64,000 nt of DNA from Moniliella sp. 'wahieum' (GCA_003971905.1 RSEE01000074.1:186001-250000); one strand, 5' to 3'. Positions 47,114-60,400 are shown, numbered from the stretch's first letter. Notes: a model not told the origin generated them from the letters alone. Translations and numbers: made by a program.

Positions 47114-48027
47114 TCAGTTCCAGAGGCTGTGAGATGTTCGAGGCAGAGTGGTCAGTATGCCTATGGCCGAGAAAGAATGATTGCGCACAAGTTCAGGTGC
47201 CTTCCACGCGAGCCAATCGCTGCTAGCAGTCGGCAGCAACCCCATGCTGGAGCACTTCCACACGCCCAGAGCAAACAAGCCCAAGTTACAGAGGATAAAG
47301 ACAATCTTTTGAAGGAGGAGCGAGACGCCAGGTGAGTTAAAGCGTGAAAATGCTGGACGAAAAAAGAAGGTTAGTTAGGATTAGTCGGGATGTCTAGTAG
47401 GCTTGGAGACGGGGGGAGGGGGGCCAAACCAAACGAACCTTGTTCTGTGGAGGCCACACCATTGAGCGAGCTCTTGAAGAGCATGCCGATCGAAAGCATA
47501 CTGAAGATTGGACAGTGCTTCCCGACATGTAGAGCATGATGGCCTGCATGGGGATCTGCTTGGCAGGCGAGGTAGCCAGCTCCCATGACTTGGCAACGAG
47601 AATTTCACCACTGTTGCCAGCCTGGGCTACTAGGTCCTTGCCCTTTCCCTTCTACCAACCATCATTGTCAGTCCCTGCATGAGCACCAACACAGCGAGAA
47701 TAGAAAAGTCCAACCTTTTTGTCAATATGAACCAACTGGGTGAACCCGGGAGGGTTAAGGCCTGGGCTCGAAGCCTTGACCAAGCTGGTGGAGCTGGGGC
47801 GATAGCACGTGGGGGGGGGGGGCAACGGCGTGTCAGAATCGGGAGCAAACAAGCCAGGAGCAGGGAAAATGCATACGCAGATAGCGGGGGGATGGCCTGA
47901 GCCCAATCAAGCAGCGACATGCCAGTTCCAGTGGGGCAAGATGACCGGGGCGGTGTGGTGGCAGGGGTGGGGTGGACGCTGTGGGCAGTGGCGCACGGGG
48001 CGCCTCACTGGTGCGTCTGCTGGCCAT
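47114..48027 (-). CDS. EMC4: ER membrane protein complex subunit 4
   Basis: A subunit of the EMC, an insertase for tail-anchored and multi-pass membrane proteins in the ER. The start at 48027 gives MASRRTSEAPRAPLPTASTP; a Pro-rich N-terminus with a 12-G tract (plus strand 47811-47822) makes the early frame unsure. The conserved part begins NPPGFTQLVHIDKK; intron 47714-47652 joins to KGKGKDLVAQAGNSGEILVA, KSWELATSPAKQIPMQAIML and YMSGSTVQ. After one shift, IFSMLSIGMLFKSSLNGVAS follows (first membrane span). Intron 47438-47353 leads to AFSRFNSPGVSLLLQKIVFI, LCNLGLFALGVWKCSSMGLL (second span) and PTASSDWLAWKAPE, the highly conserved EMC4 end, with TGA at 47114-47116. The family is certain; only the N-terminal frame is unresolved. 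Confidence 0.92.
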
Positions 48028-51000
48028 CGACTTGTGTGGATCGAGGGATAACCAATTGAAATGTGCGCCGCCCAGGCCCCTCAGGAGGGCTGACTGGCAC
48101 TCTATCTATTAGGCACCAGGGACCGCCTCGCGCGTACTGGACACTGACGTAATTAGCAGGGGCAACGCCAAGCGAAGGTGGCAGCTGCCAGGTTTCGTCG
48201 GTCCTACCATGTTTCAGGAGTGTGGGCTGGAGCCACAGCCTGCCACAGCACTGCCGCACCCACCCGGAAACCAAGTGGGTCATAGGACAGCTCGTTCCCA
48301 ATGCAGCCCCCGTATTATCGTCTTCAAAGCCGGTCTCTCGCACCGCAGACCATCAGAGCACTGACCTCTCCCTCCCTTTCATCCAGAGATGGTCTTCACC
48401 GGTCTCAATAAGGAAAAAGGACGGTAGTGACCTGATGATCACTTTCTTCAACTAGGAAGCGACCGCCTCTTCTATATAATGCGATTATTGTTAGCCGCAT
48501 CCAAGCTTTCAGCTTATTGGCCGGGCCACAAGGCATTGTGATCAGCAGATTGAAGGTAGGCATCCCACCCTTTTAGCTCCCTTTCTAGCCAATGGCGACA
48601 AAAAAAAGAGACAATAGAGTGGGTCGGCTTTACAGAATCTTGTTGCAGTTTTGTTGAGTAGATAGCTTCTGGCACGATCATCAGATCTCGCAGCGGTCGG
48701 AAGAGATAGGTAAGCTCTGTCGTCTTTCGTAAAATCGTTCGAAAGTACGAGGAGTTCCCGAAGCAGGACAGCAGTTATGTGTAACGCAGCAGAAGAATGC
48801 GAGACCAATTAGCGAATACTGCTTCAAGCATCAAATCGAGCAAGAGAGACCGGGAAAAGGGGGAGAGGGAGTGGTGAGAAAGAAGGACAGAACCAAGACA
48901 GAGGAGAAAAGGCTGCATGCATATTAGTATACGGGTTACACCACGCGTGCTAGAGGGGCTCTTGACAAGCTTTGGTAAAAGTACTGACAATAACTCGACT
49001 CCATAGAGGCGGTTATGGTTTCCTTTCTGGCTCAGGCCAGGTCTACTTGGACCGTCCCAAACGGAAGAAAACGCTCTGCTTATATGGTGTAGGTAACATG
49101 GGCAGCCGTCGCAGTTTCCTCCCCGACCCGGACCGGGGACGCTTTGGCCGTCCGTTGGCCGGCGGTGCTGCTTGCGATGTGTACTAATCCCTTTCAAATG
49201 GCTCTTTTGACCCACCGTTGATGCTAGTCTCAGTGGCGGGTGGACTAGTCATTATCATGTTTTGTGTAGCGAATTTTGTCTCTTTTATTATTGTGGCTTG
49301 CTAAACTTTTGACTCATCGTTGTGGTCTTTCCTCCAAGTTGAATGGACTTCTATGGCTTTACTCGACTTCCAACTCGATGGTTTTACTGTTCGATCTCGA
49401 CTTCGGTTCAACTTGGCATGTTGCGTATATAGCTCCAAGTTGACTGGATCTCCACGGCTTTTTACACACTTTTCGTTCTTACCTCCACACCTTAAATATA
49501 TACTGTTTCTTTTCCCCGACTTGGGCAATATCGCTTCCCAACTATGGTTTTCTTTCACTTTTCACCAGAGGCGAGGGGGAGACATTGATTTATCCTTTCA
49601 TCCATGCCTTTCCCCTTGGCCGAGGACCACCACCACCTGTCGAGCTCACCGAAGGGGGGCGTTGGAGGGTAGTAGAGTAGGGTTCCCCTGCCCTCAAGTT
49701 GATCAGTTGAGACGCTCACCTAACCGGGCGAAAGAGTTCCGCTCACTGGCCGCACACCCCGTGTTCATCATCGCTCCATCTCCCCCTTCTGTCCCCTGTT
49801 TCCTTTCCAATTCAGACGTTGCTTGAAAACATTTCTGCCTCTCACCACTCTTTGCCTTCACGCCTTGTCTGACGACGGCTGGTTTGCACCTCATCCCATA
49901 GGATCGTCAAGTGCTCCCAAGACGCACTCCAGGATCGATGCTTGTACAGAAAATGTGGTGTCCGTGTCATATAGCTCTCCTCATAGAAACAAAAGCGTGT
50001 ATCGGATAGTTGCTGGCCCGGGGAAACACTTCCCAACACAGATTTGTGTCAGGCCATCCTGGGCATTAGGGCGGTGCAGTGTCAAATCCATTGGGCATCC
50101 AGAACCTGCACTAGTGCCTGTGTCCGACCGAGAGGAGCTTAGACGCCGGTGGATATCAGGGAAGAGGGAATGGTGCTGTGGGTCTGGGCAGCCAAGGCGC
50201 CCCAACAGCGCGGCCGCTTGAGTGTGTGACATGCAGCGTGTGGCTGGCGGGTGTGACATATGACATGTGACATGTGACATCACATGTGTTACTGGCATAT
50301 TGACACTCGATAACTGAGTACACTCAGTGCACTAAGGACTCAGTACGTACTCAGTACCAGTGTGCTCAGTCGATTGAAGCGATGTGCAATCGGGGATCTG
50401 CAATGCCCCGGATGCATTGCTGATTAATTGAGTGGTGGCCTGCACGCCGTGGCTTTGTGACGCGTGAAGCGTTGCATGCATGTGACACATGTGGCAAGAG
50501 TCACTTGCTAGGGGAGGCGCTTCGATGTTTGTGCAGCCGAGCGTTGCAAGGGCCGACTGCACCGCCTCTCCATTCTCAAGGCATCACGCATCATGCGTCA
50601 TGCATCCTGTGCGTCCCAACTCGCATTCCGCCTGTCGCAGCCATCATCGACATCATCACCACTGTCTTATGTGCCCGCCTGTCACAGGTCACATCTATGT
50701 TGCTCAGCGCTCACGTGGGTCAGTTTTTGCCATTTGTGTGTATACTGCGGTGCAGACAGGCATCCTGGGCGCCTGAGCGCCTGAGCGCCTCCGCCCTCTC
50801 TGAGATCTCAATCCCACCTTCGAAGCTTTTGATCTCTCTGTTTTCAATTTCACCATCTGTCTACTGCACTGCATTATCCGCATTGCTGCTCGGAAAATAG
50901 GTACGCCAAACGCCAACATCACTGTTCGTTCAACACGTTGAACTGATATAGTTGAGCGTCGATCTCTTTTCACCAATAAACAGACTACTCCAGAACTGGA

Positions 51001-52168
51001 AGGAGAGCTATAAGTTCCGGACCCGGAAGCCAGTGGAAACCCGGGGAAGACCAGGCCCGGCCTACTAGCTCAGGCCTTTAACCACCTTTTCCTTCCGCGG
51101 TCACGCTCCCGTCCACAAGAGCTGAGAGAGGTCACAAGGCCCAGCAAAAGCACTTTATAGTACCTCTTCAGGATGGTATTGCGGTTACGTGAACGACACG
51201 CGTTCGCATAGTATTTATTGGCATGCACAGCCTAATCCCGTTTGGCAAAATGCTAACCGGTAAGCCTGGCAGCCATTACATGTTACAATTACGGGCCTGA
51301 GGCCTGAATGGAATGGGTACGATCGAAGAGAGAGCGCGGGATGGCAGGGTGCAGTAGTCAGTCTAATCCATATTCAATGCAGTAGTGAATGGGCCTCTCC
51401 ATGTTGGGGGCTCGTCTTCTCGCGCCTCTGGTGGTCATGCCTCGGGCAGGGATCCAGAATGAGTTGTGCCGAGATTGAGATGAGGAGAGGGAAGAGATGT
51501 CCATTCAGGAAGAGGCTTGGGGTTGATGATATCGATGAGAGCTGGTATGCCGTGCGCTCTTCTCGGTGGGTTTAACGTTTAACGTTCAACGTTCGTGTTC
51601 CGATCTCAGATCTCAATCGCATCGATCATCTTGAAAGAAGAATTGAGATGATCGCCATACGGTGCCCCCAAGACTCGCAACCGGGCAACCGCTAGTATGG
51701 CATGGGCGTGTGGTGTGTGTGAAGACACGGCCAGGAGTGGATGGAACTTTTGAGCAGCGCGCGCAGTGGTTAATGGGGGTGTGCATCGAGAAGAATGCTG
51801 CTGCACGCGGTGCGACGTGCGTTGTCCCACCCTACGGGCGCGGCAGGCTGTGTGTCTCGCGCCGTGCCGGCTGGCGATTGGGATGGTGTAAATCCAATTG
51901 GAACCACGTCGAACGTCGAATGTCCCGGCCCATAGTTCCTAGCGATGCCACGTAGTCATCGATGAGACCATCCGTTCAGTCACGCGGGCCACCGGTCATC
52001 GATCATCCACCACCGATCGGACGGCAGCGCACGGGGAGTGTGCGCGCTAATTACGCCTGGCACATCGGTTGCGCACACAGCCGATGATTACTTTAGAACC
52101 CAGCTGGCTCGTTTAGTACACAACTGGGCATGCTAACATAAAGTACGCTCATCAGAGCACCATCACTT
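48028..52168. other. Gene-poor, more AT-rich block
   Basis: The largest stretch without a supported gene (4.1 kb). Frames such as 48775-49215 minus or 48972-49187 plus have no family resemblance. A possible retroelement fossil lies at 49560-49690 (separate entry) and a diverged direct repeat at 49332-49463. From 50.2 to 52.1 kb it is dominated by the recurring intergenic words, for example GACATATGACATGTGACATGTGACATCACATGTG (50255-50288), TTTAACGTTTAACGTTCAACGTTCG (51571-51595) and CGATGAGACCATCCG near 51960. Confidence 0.45.
49560..49690 (+). mobile_element. Possible Ty3/gypsy LTR-retrotransposon fossil (weak)
   Basis: One plus-strand frame reads IYPFIHAFPLGRGPPPPVEL and TEGGRWRVVE. It recalls the end of Ty3/gypsy integrases, where HPVFHVS-L is followed by PPPPV-(x)-(E)-x-(Y/W)-x-V-E. 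The stretch is short, no LTRs, primer-binding site or other domains are seen, and it sits in an AT-rich gene-poor block. If real it is an old, broken fragment. Chance similarity is quite possible. Confidence 0.2.
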
Positions 52169-54435
52169 TTGTCACTTCACAGCCCTGGCCAAAGACCCTT
52201 TCACCCCCAGCCTCGCTCCGTCCCCTCCGTTGCAGTTGGCGGAGAACTTCATTGCTCCTCTTCTATCAGATTCCAGCCCCCTCCTTTCGATTCACCATCT
52301 CTCTCCCTCACCAACATACATGGCCACCACCGCGCATCCTCCGCTTCGCACCGCCGCTATGTGCTCTCCACGAGCCACGACAGCAGTTGCAGACAGCGAC
52401 GACAGCCTCGAAGAGCAACTCCAGCCTCCCCGCTCTCTCCACGCCAATCCCACGACTCCCTCGTTGCCAGCTCCCGCCGGTGTAACTCAGCCCACTGGCA
52501 TCAAATTCGCCCGTCGCCTCTCGCCCGCACCATGGGAAGAAGACACGTCCCAGCACACCAGCCGCGAAGACTAGCCAATGCGCCTTCCCTACCCTCTCTC
52601 CAACATGCTGATCGCCCGAAACCATGGAGGAGCCCCTCGATTGAACCCTTTTCTTTCTCATCATCCCAGTCCTCCGGCCCCACCACGTCAAGAACAAGGT
52701 CCCCCCGATCCCCTGCGACGCGCTCTAAAGAGTCATTGTCCGCGGTGCCCATCCAAGAATCCGCCTCCCGTAGCACTCCAACACTTCTTCCCTTCTCTGC
52801 CGCCAGCAGCCCCAGTGTTTCTTCCATCACTGTTGCTTCGGCTCCTTCGCCCTCGTTTGCGCATACACAGCAGTTGCCGCCAGTCCTCAAAGCCAACTCT
52901 ATGTTGAGCCTGGCCTCAATTCCTGATCACCCACCCACCTCTTCTGTCATTACGCGTCATCATCCGTCTCCCTCTTGGGAAAGCCCCTTCAGTCCGTCAA
53001 GTCCAACATGTTGGTCCCCTTCGACTCCTACCTCCACACCTATGTCTGCTACCCTCGCGCTTTCCCCGCTGATTTCAGGCATCACATTTCCACCTTCCGA
53101 CAAAGAAGACTCGATTCTTTCTCGCACCAATATGGTCGCGGACGCACCTCTTATTAATCCCGATTCCACCTGTTTTCCTTCTCCGCTTCGAACAGCGCCG
53201 TCTTCTCTCTACCCTTCCTCTGGTGGCATCTCCACGCCGATCAGCCATTCTGACATCGACAGCCCAGCGACTGGAAGCAACCCAACTGTGGGCCATTCAC
53301 TCTCACCAACTAAGGAGGCCTCTTCAATCTCTAGCAACCAGACTACCAGATTTGGAACCCGGACCCTCTCGCTGCGCCCCTCACGATCTTTATTTTCTCT
53401 CTCGCTCGTTCCAAGGCTGCTGTCACTAGGTCCTATACACCCCAACGGCCGGCCCCATTGACCCCAGGACAGTTGAGCCCTGCGGCCCACTTGTCTTCTG
53501 ATCGATCAATCAACGGATCTCCACTGGACAAATTTTCACCAACGGCCCCGAGTTTTTGTTCCTCATGGACGCCGGCACCTCTCCCTTCCAACTTTGAGAA
53601 CAAGCCTTCTATGATCAAATCCCGACCCGAGGGCCTTGAAATACGCCAGGTGCGACGGCGGCAGGTGTACTCACCAGGGCTGTCAGGACGGACCACAGTT
53701 GGAGCTACCCTTGTCAGCAACCATGCAAAACTTCACTCAACCCAACCTCATGAACTCCTCTGTATTGGATCTCGTTTCCACACCGGGAGAGGAATGTGAC
53801 ACCACTCTCTTCTCCAACACCCGTACGCCGATTTCCGTGAGCTCTAGGTCGCTACCCCGAAGTAAGAGTGCCTCCCAGCTCACGGTGGGAATCGCCCCTT
53901 CATCATATCGGCATGACGGTGGTCCGAACATGTCCCCGCAGCTTGGCTTGCAATGCAACCTCCCTTCGAGCGGATCCAGTACCATCCGGGTTCGGCGTGG
54001 CCGTGATCAAGACTCATTAAAATCATCCCTCCCGCTACCCAACTTGCACCCTTATCTTCCTCCCCATGTTCATGGGGAAGCACAAAGTCAGGATCTATCC
54101 CAGTGCCTCCTTCCATTGCCGTGCATTCAGTACCCCTTTCAGCTTCGGACAGAACTACTGCAGGCTGCACCACCGTTCAATCTTCCCGATTAGACGAACA
54201 CTCGAAGTCACTATTTCCTCCTGCCTCCAGTCCTTCGTCGGAACATCTTACTCTCGCTTCCAGCCAATCTTTTGCCACCCTTGGCAGTGCACACGCTCGT
54301 GCCGCCTTGGTATCCCGCTCGATCCAACTGGAGACTGAAATTCGTCAGCTCTCCACTCAACTTTGGGGAGTTCGGTTGGCCCTTGGTCCGCAGGCGCCAA
54401 CGGGGTGCCCAAGCTGCGATGGAATCCTCAGTTAA
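52169..54435 (+). CDS. Ser/Pro-rich protein with C-terminal coiled coil, function unknown
   Basis: One reading frame is open from 52169 to 53461 (430 codons) and is Ser/Pro/Thr-rich, with repeated SP and TP sites (for example PRSPATRSKESLSAVPIQES, PSSPTCWSPSTPTSTPMSAT). An alternative start in another frame, MATTAHPPLRTAAMCSP at 52320, leads into GIKFARRLSPAPWEEDTSQH. After shifts coding continues PQRPAPLTPGQLSPAAHLSS, GLEIRQVRRRQVYSPGLSGR, SRSLPRSKSASQLTVGIAPS and ends with ARAALVSRSIQLETEIRQLS then TQLWGVRLALGP, a likely coiled coil, and TAA near 54435. The many proline-directed sites and short basic motifs suggest a phosphorylated scaffold or regulator; this is inference. No known domain. 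Confidence 0.65.
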
Positions 54436-54741
54436 TGGTTTGCACTTGGACCCACAAAGTTGATTAATGTCCCTCCTCCCTCTCCCTCGCGTGCTCCTTC
54501 CTACACATTCTATCTCATTACCTTCAGATATCCAGCAGAGACAAACACGTATCAAACGCTTTCATATCGTGGGCGACGGGATACCTCGTGAATGATCTGG
54601 TTGCTTGTATATAGGGAACGCCTTCCGCAGCAAGCTCGCACAACCATCATCAGCTGCACCTCCAACCTCTTGGCTTCATGCCGGAGTAAGATACTGACAA
54701 TCGAATTACTCCCGCCTTCAGAATCGCCTCGACTTCCGGGG

Positions 54742-55859
54742 TCATATAGCCCACAGTTGCAATCCAGCTTGGTGCTCGGATTGGAACGCATCATTCCAGT
54801 TGAATCCACCCGCTCGCATGCGAACGAGCTCATCAAGCAAAAACTGGTTCCCACCGGCGTGGACGTCGGGGCCCCAGCAGCCAAGGGGCGGGGATGGGTG
54901 ACCGACCAAAGCGTGGCCAGTTGCGCATCGGGGCCAGTGCCCTTGGCGGTCACGGCGGAGGAAGAGGCGGCAATGTACGGAGCATGCGACGGGATCCAAG
55001 ACCGTGCATCCTGCACCGCCGCTAACGGTCCCGACAAATCCCTCAACATCTCTGGTTTGAACCCGCGAGGCCCCCAGAGACGAGCCTGTTCCGATTGTTG
55101 CCCCCCTTCCTTCTTGGTCCCGCGCTTGGACGAGGCCGAGGCGGCACCAATCAAACTAGCCAATTATGCTCGGCACGCTCAGCAAACTCTTGTTCTACTG
55201 CCGCCTCATCCCGTTCTCGTTCCAATCGCCTTCGCTCTGCAGCGGCGGCATGGCGCTGGGCCATGTCGGCTGGGGTGAGGACACCTTGTTCCAACAGCCG
55301 TACGGCCTCCTTGCTCTCCGCCTCCTTGTCCATTTTCCCTCTCATCCAACGCCACCAACCGGGCCCGCTTTGCCAGCCGCTCCTCGCGTTGCATCGCGTC
55401 AATTTGTTGCGACAACTCTGTCTCGCGCATCGCGGAGCGCTCGTGCGCGCCTACGCCACCGCGAGACGCTGCCTTCTGACCTTCGATCCAGGCACGCGCA
55501 TTGGCTTCGTCAATGTGATGAACAAGGTTGTGGGTGACCGTCTCGACCTTGTCCAGGTAATCGTTGTAGGCACCCAAGTCGCCACCGAAATCCTCCAGAT
55601 TGCGGAAACAAATCTTGGCAATCTGTTGCCGCAACACCACTTCCCGTTCCACGTCCAAGTCCTCAAACGTCTGGGACGCAAATTCGTTTTTCCGTACAAT
55701 CGTCCCGCACACCGGACACGGGGCCGGTCCCAAGAGAAAGATGCGATCAATACAGCTTTCGCACATCTTGTGGAAACATGGGCCCACCAACAAACGCAGT
55801 TTCGGATTAAGATACCGATCGGTCATGCACTGCGTACACTTGTCGTCCGTGAACTCCAT
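54742..55859 (-). CDS. TFB3: TFIIH / CDK-activating kinase assembly factor Tfb3 (MAT1)
   Basis: Bridges the CAK kinase module to core TFIIH. The start at 55859 gives MEFTDDKCTQCMTDRYLNPK and a C3HC4 RING finger: C-TQ-C, LLVGPCFHKMCESCIDRIF, PAPCPVCG. The MAT1 central region follows: RKNEFASQTFEDLDVEREVV, LRQQIAKICFRNLEDFGGDL, GAYNDYLDKVETVTHNLVHH. A long acidic/basic helix comes next (ETELSQQIDAMQREERLAKR, RRRLERERDEAAVEQEFAER). After a shift near 55165 the C-terminus continues LASLIGAASASSKRGTKK, APYIAASSSAVTAKGTGPDA and QLATLWSVTHPRPLAAGAP. Then, in another frame, GGNQFLLDELVRMRAGGFNW and a stop at 54742. The terminal AGG motif is where MAT1 binds the CDK-cyclin pair. Confidence 0.92.
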
Positions 55860-57403
55860 TCAACAATCCGACCACTCGTGTCGCGCTGTCGTGCCCCGTC
55901 CAGCCCCGATCATCGCTCCACCAACAACGAGTTGCGCGCCCCCACCCGCATGGTTCCGTTCCCCCGCTGGATCCACCGCCGCGCGGCGGCGCACCACGCC
56001 GCGCAGCTACACCGCCCCGCCCGGCTGTGGGGGAGTGGAGCGGGCAGAGCTAGGGGCGGATCCGATCCGGATGCCGGCAATGGATATTCCACCTCTCCCA
56101 CCACGCGATGCGGCACTCCCGCCTCTAGAGGGCGCACTTCCCCCGCGGCGAGACATGGTAATCAAAAGGGGATGGTGGTGGCGGTGGTGATGGTGATGGT
56201 GTTAGTGGATGTGGTGGGTGTGGCAATGGCTTTGGCTTTGTCAACGGCAAGTCGAACCGCTTCCTTTCAAATTTCAATTGGGCACCTCGCCATCCATCCC
56301 ACAGTCACTCAAAAGGCACTAGTCAACGTCAGCGCGAACGAAGTTTCAAAACGTCAGTCGACAGTGGCCGATGATGCCATCGGATCAGCTCGACATCCTC
56401 CATTATGCATTGCGCGTACTTGTACCAACACATAGCTAATCGAAAATGCTGGTAACAAGGTTCCGGATAGATATGTGAGGACTACGTACAAAATTCAAGG
56501 TGGGCAAGCTGTGCAAGATTGTGCGCAAGAAATTTCGATTAGCCATGCAATCTTTCCTTTCCTTCCCGAAACTCCTTTACCCACATTCCACCCCTGCCCC
56601 TCCCCAACCACGACCGTAGAAAGTCGTGCCTGTTCAATTCTGAATATAGGGCAGATCGGAAGGATTATACCAACTTTCCTTTTGCACATCTGTCGTCCCC
56701 CTCCGTTGTTCTTGTCGAGCTCATCGTACTCTCGGGGGAGGTGCACCAGTGAGTTGGTACATATCTAGTACTAGGTATTAAAACCAGTACCCACTCGCCA
56801 CCACTGCATCTACTGCCTCATCCTCATTCCTGCCCCGTGGTTCATGCGAAGTAGGAGGCCGCGGAAAGGGTGTGCCTGATAGCTTTTTTGGAAAGACATG
56901 CGGCGGGAGGACCAACCCGAGACCATCCGTTGTTTGCTCGCCTCGCTTGCCAGATCGGCAAGACTACAATGATTATGTATCTTTTCGGGCGGTGGCAGTG
57001 GTAGGTCGAGCTCAAGCGGATCAGCCCTTCGGCCCTACACTTCAATAGTCTGCAGCCCAATGTAGGGCGAGGCGAGTGGCGAGGCACCAGGAGCGACGAG
57101 GGAGGCGGGGCACAAAAACGTTGGCGAGAACACATGTGAAACAGGGAGGAGGGGGGAAGGGTGCTTGTGGTCGGCATCAATGGGTGGTGTATGAAAAGGG
57201 GGGAAAGGGGGGGGAAAGAGAAAAGTATGGGGGTCGTCCAGTGGGGAGGGAGAAAAGGTCGTACCCGGAGACTGTTGAAAGCCCGCAACAGACTGCCCGA
57301 TGAGAAAAGGAGTAGCTTAAGAAGAAGAGAACAGAGGGCGGGATATATGGACCGTAGAAGAAAGGGTATGTGATGAGATGCCATGTCGTAGATGACAAAT
57401 CCT
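55860..57403. other. Intergenic region between TFB3 and the RasGEF gene
   Basis: About 1.5 kb. It holds the TFB3 promoter and the 3' flank of the large RasGEF gene. A purine-rich tract (AGGGAGGAGGGGGGAAGGG, 57141-57159, and neighbours to 57370) creates a 180-codon minus frame that I regard as an artefact. A GGTGGTGATGGTGATGGTG microsatellite-like stretch lies at 56179-56200. Confidence 0.5.
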
Positions 57404-60400
57404 TCAAGAGCCTTGCATCTTGCGGAGGAAGTTCTGGGCGGTACTAGGCGATGATTTGGGCTCCAATGCCAAAGACGTCTCGTAGGCCATCTTGAAAGAA
57501 GGGAAAAAGGCGTCAGTACCTACGTCAAAGGGCCAAGCGAAACCAAGGAGAGACATACCTCTTCTTCCAGAATAGGAACGTCAATCAAAAGCTGGGTCAA
57601 GTCGGTATGTTCGGGGGCGGGCTGGAGCCAGCCTTTTGTGCCTTGGTCAAGGTCGAGATCGCATCGTCCATCAAGGCAAACTTGCGCCAATGCACCGCCC
57701 CATCCGCTTGCCGACGGAAGGGTTCCATCCGCGCTGGAGAGAATGTCGTGGGTGGACGCCAATGAAGGGGATGATGCGACCTGATGAATTTTCCAGGGCC
57801 AGACGGTACGCGGAGGAGGCCCGGCGGGCCGCATGAGACGGTGGAGAGACAGGTAGCGCTTGTGGCAGTTCCTTGTTCTCTTGAATAATCGCGCGGGTGC
57901 TCTTGAGCCGGTGAATGGACGAGCTGTCGAGGCCGGCCAGAACAGCATAGAGGGTATTGTAATTGTTCAACACACGAAGTCGGACCGCCACCGAATCAGT
58001 TTTCCACCATCCGCACACGAGCCTTGATCTTTGGTTTGGCCAAAATCATCGACACCACCCAAGCGGACGTGTAGTTAAAGTGGGTGATGCTGCGCTACCA
58101 GACCATGGGAAACGCGGTAGCGAGGCTTGACCAGCGCATGGCGCAGCCAGTCCCTTGGCTCAATCACACGAGAAGAACGACCACTCAATCCTGGTCATCC
58201 TCTGCCAGATTTGTTTCGTCCACAATAAGCACAGCATTGGAAACGGCCCGCAGCGATATGAGCCGCTTGCCTGCTGGAACCTCTCGTCCTCCCGAAGGCG
58301 GGCTCAGGCTGGTGGGCACCGCTGAGGAGGCCGAACTGGAGATGGACGCTGTACTGAACGACCTGCACCCGTAGGGAGGGTCGAGGAACTGTGTTAGAGC
58401 GAGGGTAGCCACCCGTTCCGATAGGTCGCAACGAAGAGCGTGGTTCCGGCAAGAGTTCTTCATGTTGCTTGTCGGACCCTTTCCCCGCTCCCACCAACAC
58501 CAGAGTGGCAAGATTGAACTATTTGGTCCGCCAGACTGAATGGGACCTTGCCCGAAGAACCAGTGAGGACGGAAGCACTTGCGTGCACGACTCTCCGCCT
58601 CAGAGGGATAACCTTCAGCCCTTGAGCCGGGGCAAGAGAAGGGGCACTGCCGACGGTACTAGTCGGTTTGCCAGAGCTGCAGCTCCACTCGACGACACAC
58701 TGGCCCGTGGTGCCGCTGCTTCGGAAATTGAGACCGAATGGTGGTGGAGGTGGAGGTGCAGCCGAGAACCTCTTTTAGCCGTGGGGAAGGGACAAAGAGG
58801 GAGCTGCGGCTGGGGCCGAAGGGGAGAGCATCGATAGGCCAGAGGGGGATAACGCCTCAGCGCCCGTTTGGCTGACTCGGTCGACGGATCCTGCTTCTCT
58901 TTCGGTTGAAGCAGAGTGGCCAGACAGAGTGCTGGTACTGCTGGTTGCCGCGCTGCCCACCGACTCGGAAACCCCCATGTCGACCCAAGAGGAGGGCGAC
59001 ATTAAAAGCGCTGCAGAGGCATCAAGCGACCACAAAATCCAAGTCAATCTCTACTGGCACAGGTCAAGGTCGGGTTTGAAGCGAACAATCATGGCCGAAG
59101 TGGCGGGATTTTGGGATATCGCTGGACAAAGGTCGAGAGTCATAGGGGCATAGTGGGGGGGCGACAAGTCACCCGGGTACTGCTGACCAGTCGTGAAACA
59201 CAGTCACAAGGCGCATGAGACCATGACGGACCAAGGCAGGGTTTTGCCCGTCGTCTTGCCCGACGATGCCGGTGTCTGCTGAGGGTCCTCGTCGGCCAAT
59301 GCGTGAAGTGGCTAATAACTCGACAGAAGCAGCTCGGGTTGAGGCAAAGGCGCGATAAAAAAACCAGCACAGCAGAGAGAAATCGGGATCTGAGCCGGCG
59401 ACCACTGCGAAGAAGAAAACGTTCCACTAGATCGGCCAGAGGACATAGACGGGCTCTTGGCCCTTGCCTTCTTTTTGCCAGAGGCCAGAGGGAAGTGCGA
59501 GTCATGGGCAGCACCGGATCCGGCCGTGGAGACGGCAGCAATCGTTTCACCCCTTCGGACGTAATTACACCCCGAGAGACGGATGTGCCGCCAATTTGGG
59601 TGGGCATAGAAGGGATAGAAACATGTTGGAGCATATCACCCGCATCGTCCTCGTCCTCGTCGTGCATCGGGTAAGACAGGGACGAGCTGGCGGTGGACAG
59701 GACCGAAATGCGACGGGAGGAGTGGGACCAAGCTGAACTGGAGACTTCATCCTCACTCTCGGCACCGTCGGGCGCAGCATCGGAGGCAGGCTCAACCTGG
59801 ACTCCTCCATCATCTTCAGAGTCGGAGGAAGAGGAAGAGGATTCAGAAGGCCCAGTGAGAGCAATGGAGGCAAGAAAATCTGATATGGAAATGGCCTCTG
59901 GGCCAGGACCAGCAGCCTGCTCCTCCTTGCATGCGCTCCCGCTCCTCGTCGTTCAAATCGTCCGGATTCATCAGTCCCCCTGGAGAAGGAAAGAGACTTG
60001 GCAGGAAGTGCGCAGTCCCTTTTCCGGCGCCCTTGCCCTCTTCAGTGGAGTGGAAGGTAGATGAGGGAAGACTAGGCTGGTGGTGGTGTCGGTGACGGAC
60101 GGTAGCCGTGGCATAGCCCAGCTGGAGATCGGCCTGATGCACCCGCTCTTGAGCCATGGAACGAAGGAGGTAGTGGAATGCATCCTTCAAACGTTTCTTG
60201 CTTTCCTCGCCAACGATGGCTGCTGCTCCGGGAGGCGGGGCAGCAGTGCTGCATTCCGTAACACCAGCGCCAAATTTAGAGGCCAACTCGCGCACCAGGA
60301 ACGGGTCGATTGCCTTGGCAGGAATATCTGACTTACATGCGAGTACGATGGTGGGGATATGGGCCTTATGGAAGAACTCTGTTGAAGAACACCTGGTCAG

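Noticed and set aside
48972-49187. Plus-strand frame reading GSRRSFLPDPDRGRFGRPL
   Set aside because: The composition is protein-like but it is short, isolated in an AT-rich block and matches nothing I know.
55095-56435. 446-codon plus-strand open frame
   Set aside because: It is antisense to TFB3 for most of its length; TFB3 is the real gene by family similarity.
56842-57384. 180-codon minus-strand open frame rich in Leu, Pro and Ser
   Set aside because: It is produced by a purine-rich tract on the plus strand and has no start context, domain or splice support.
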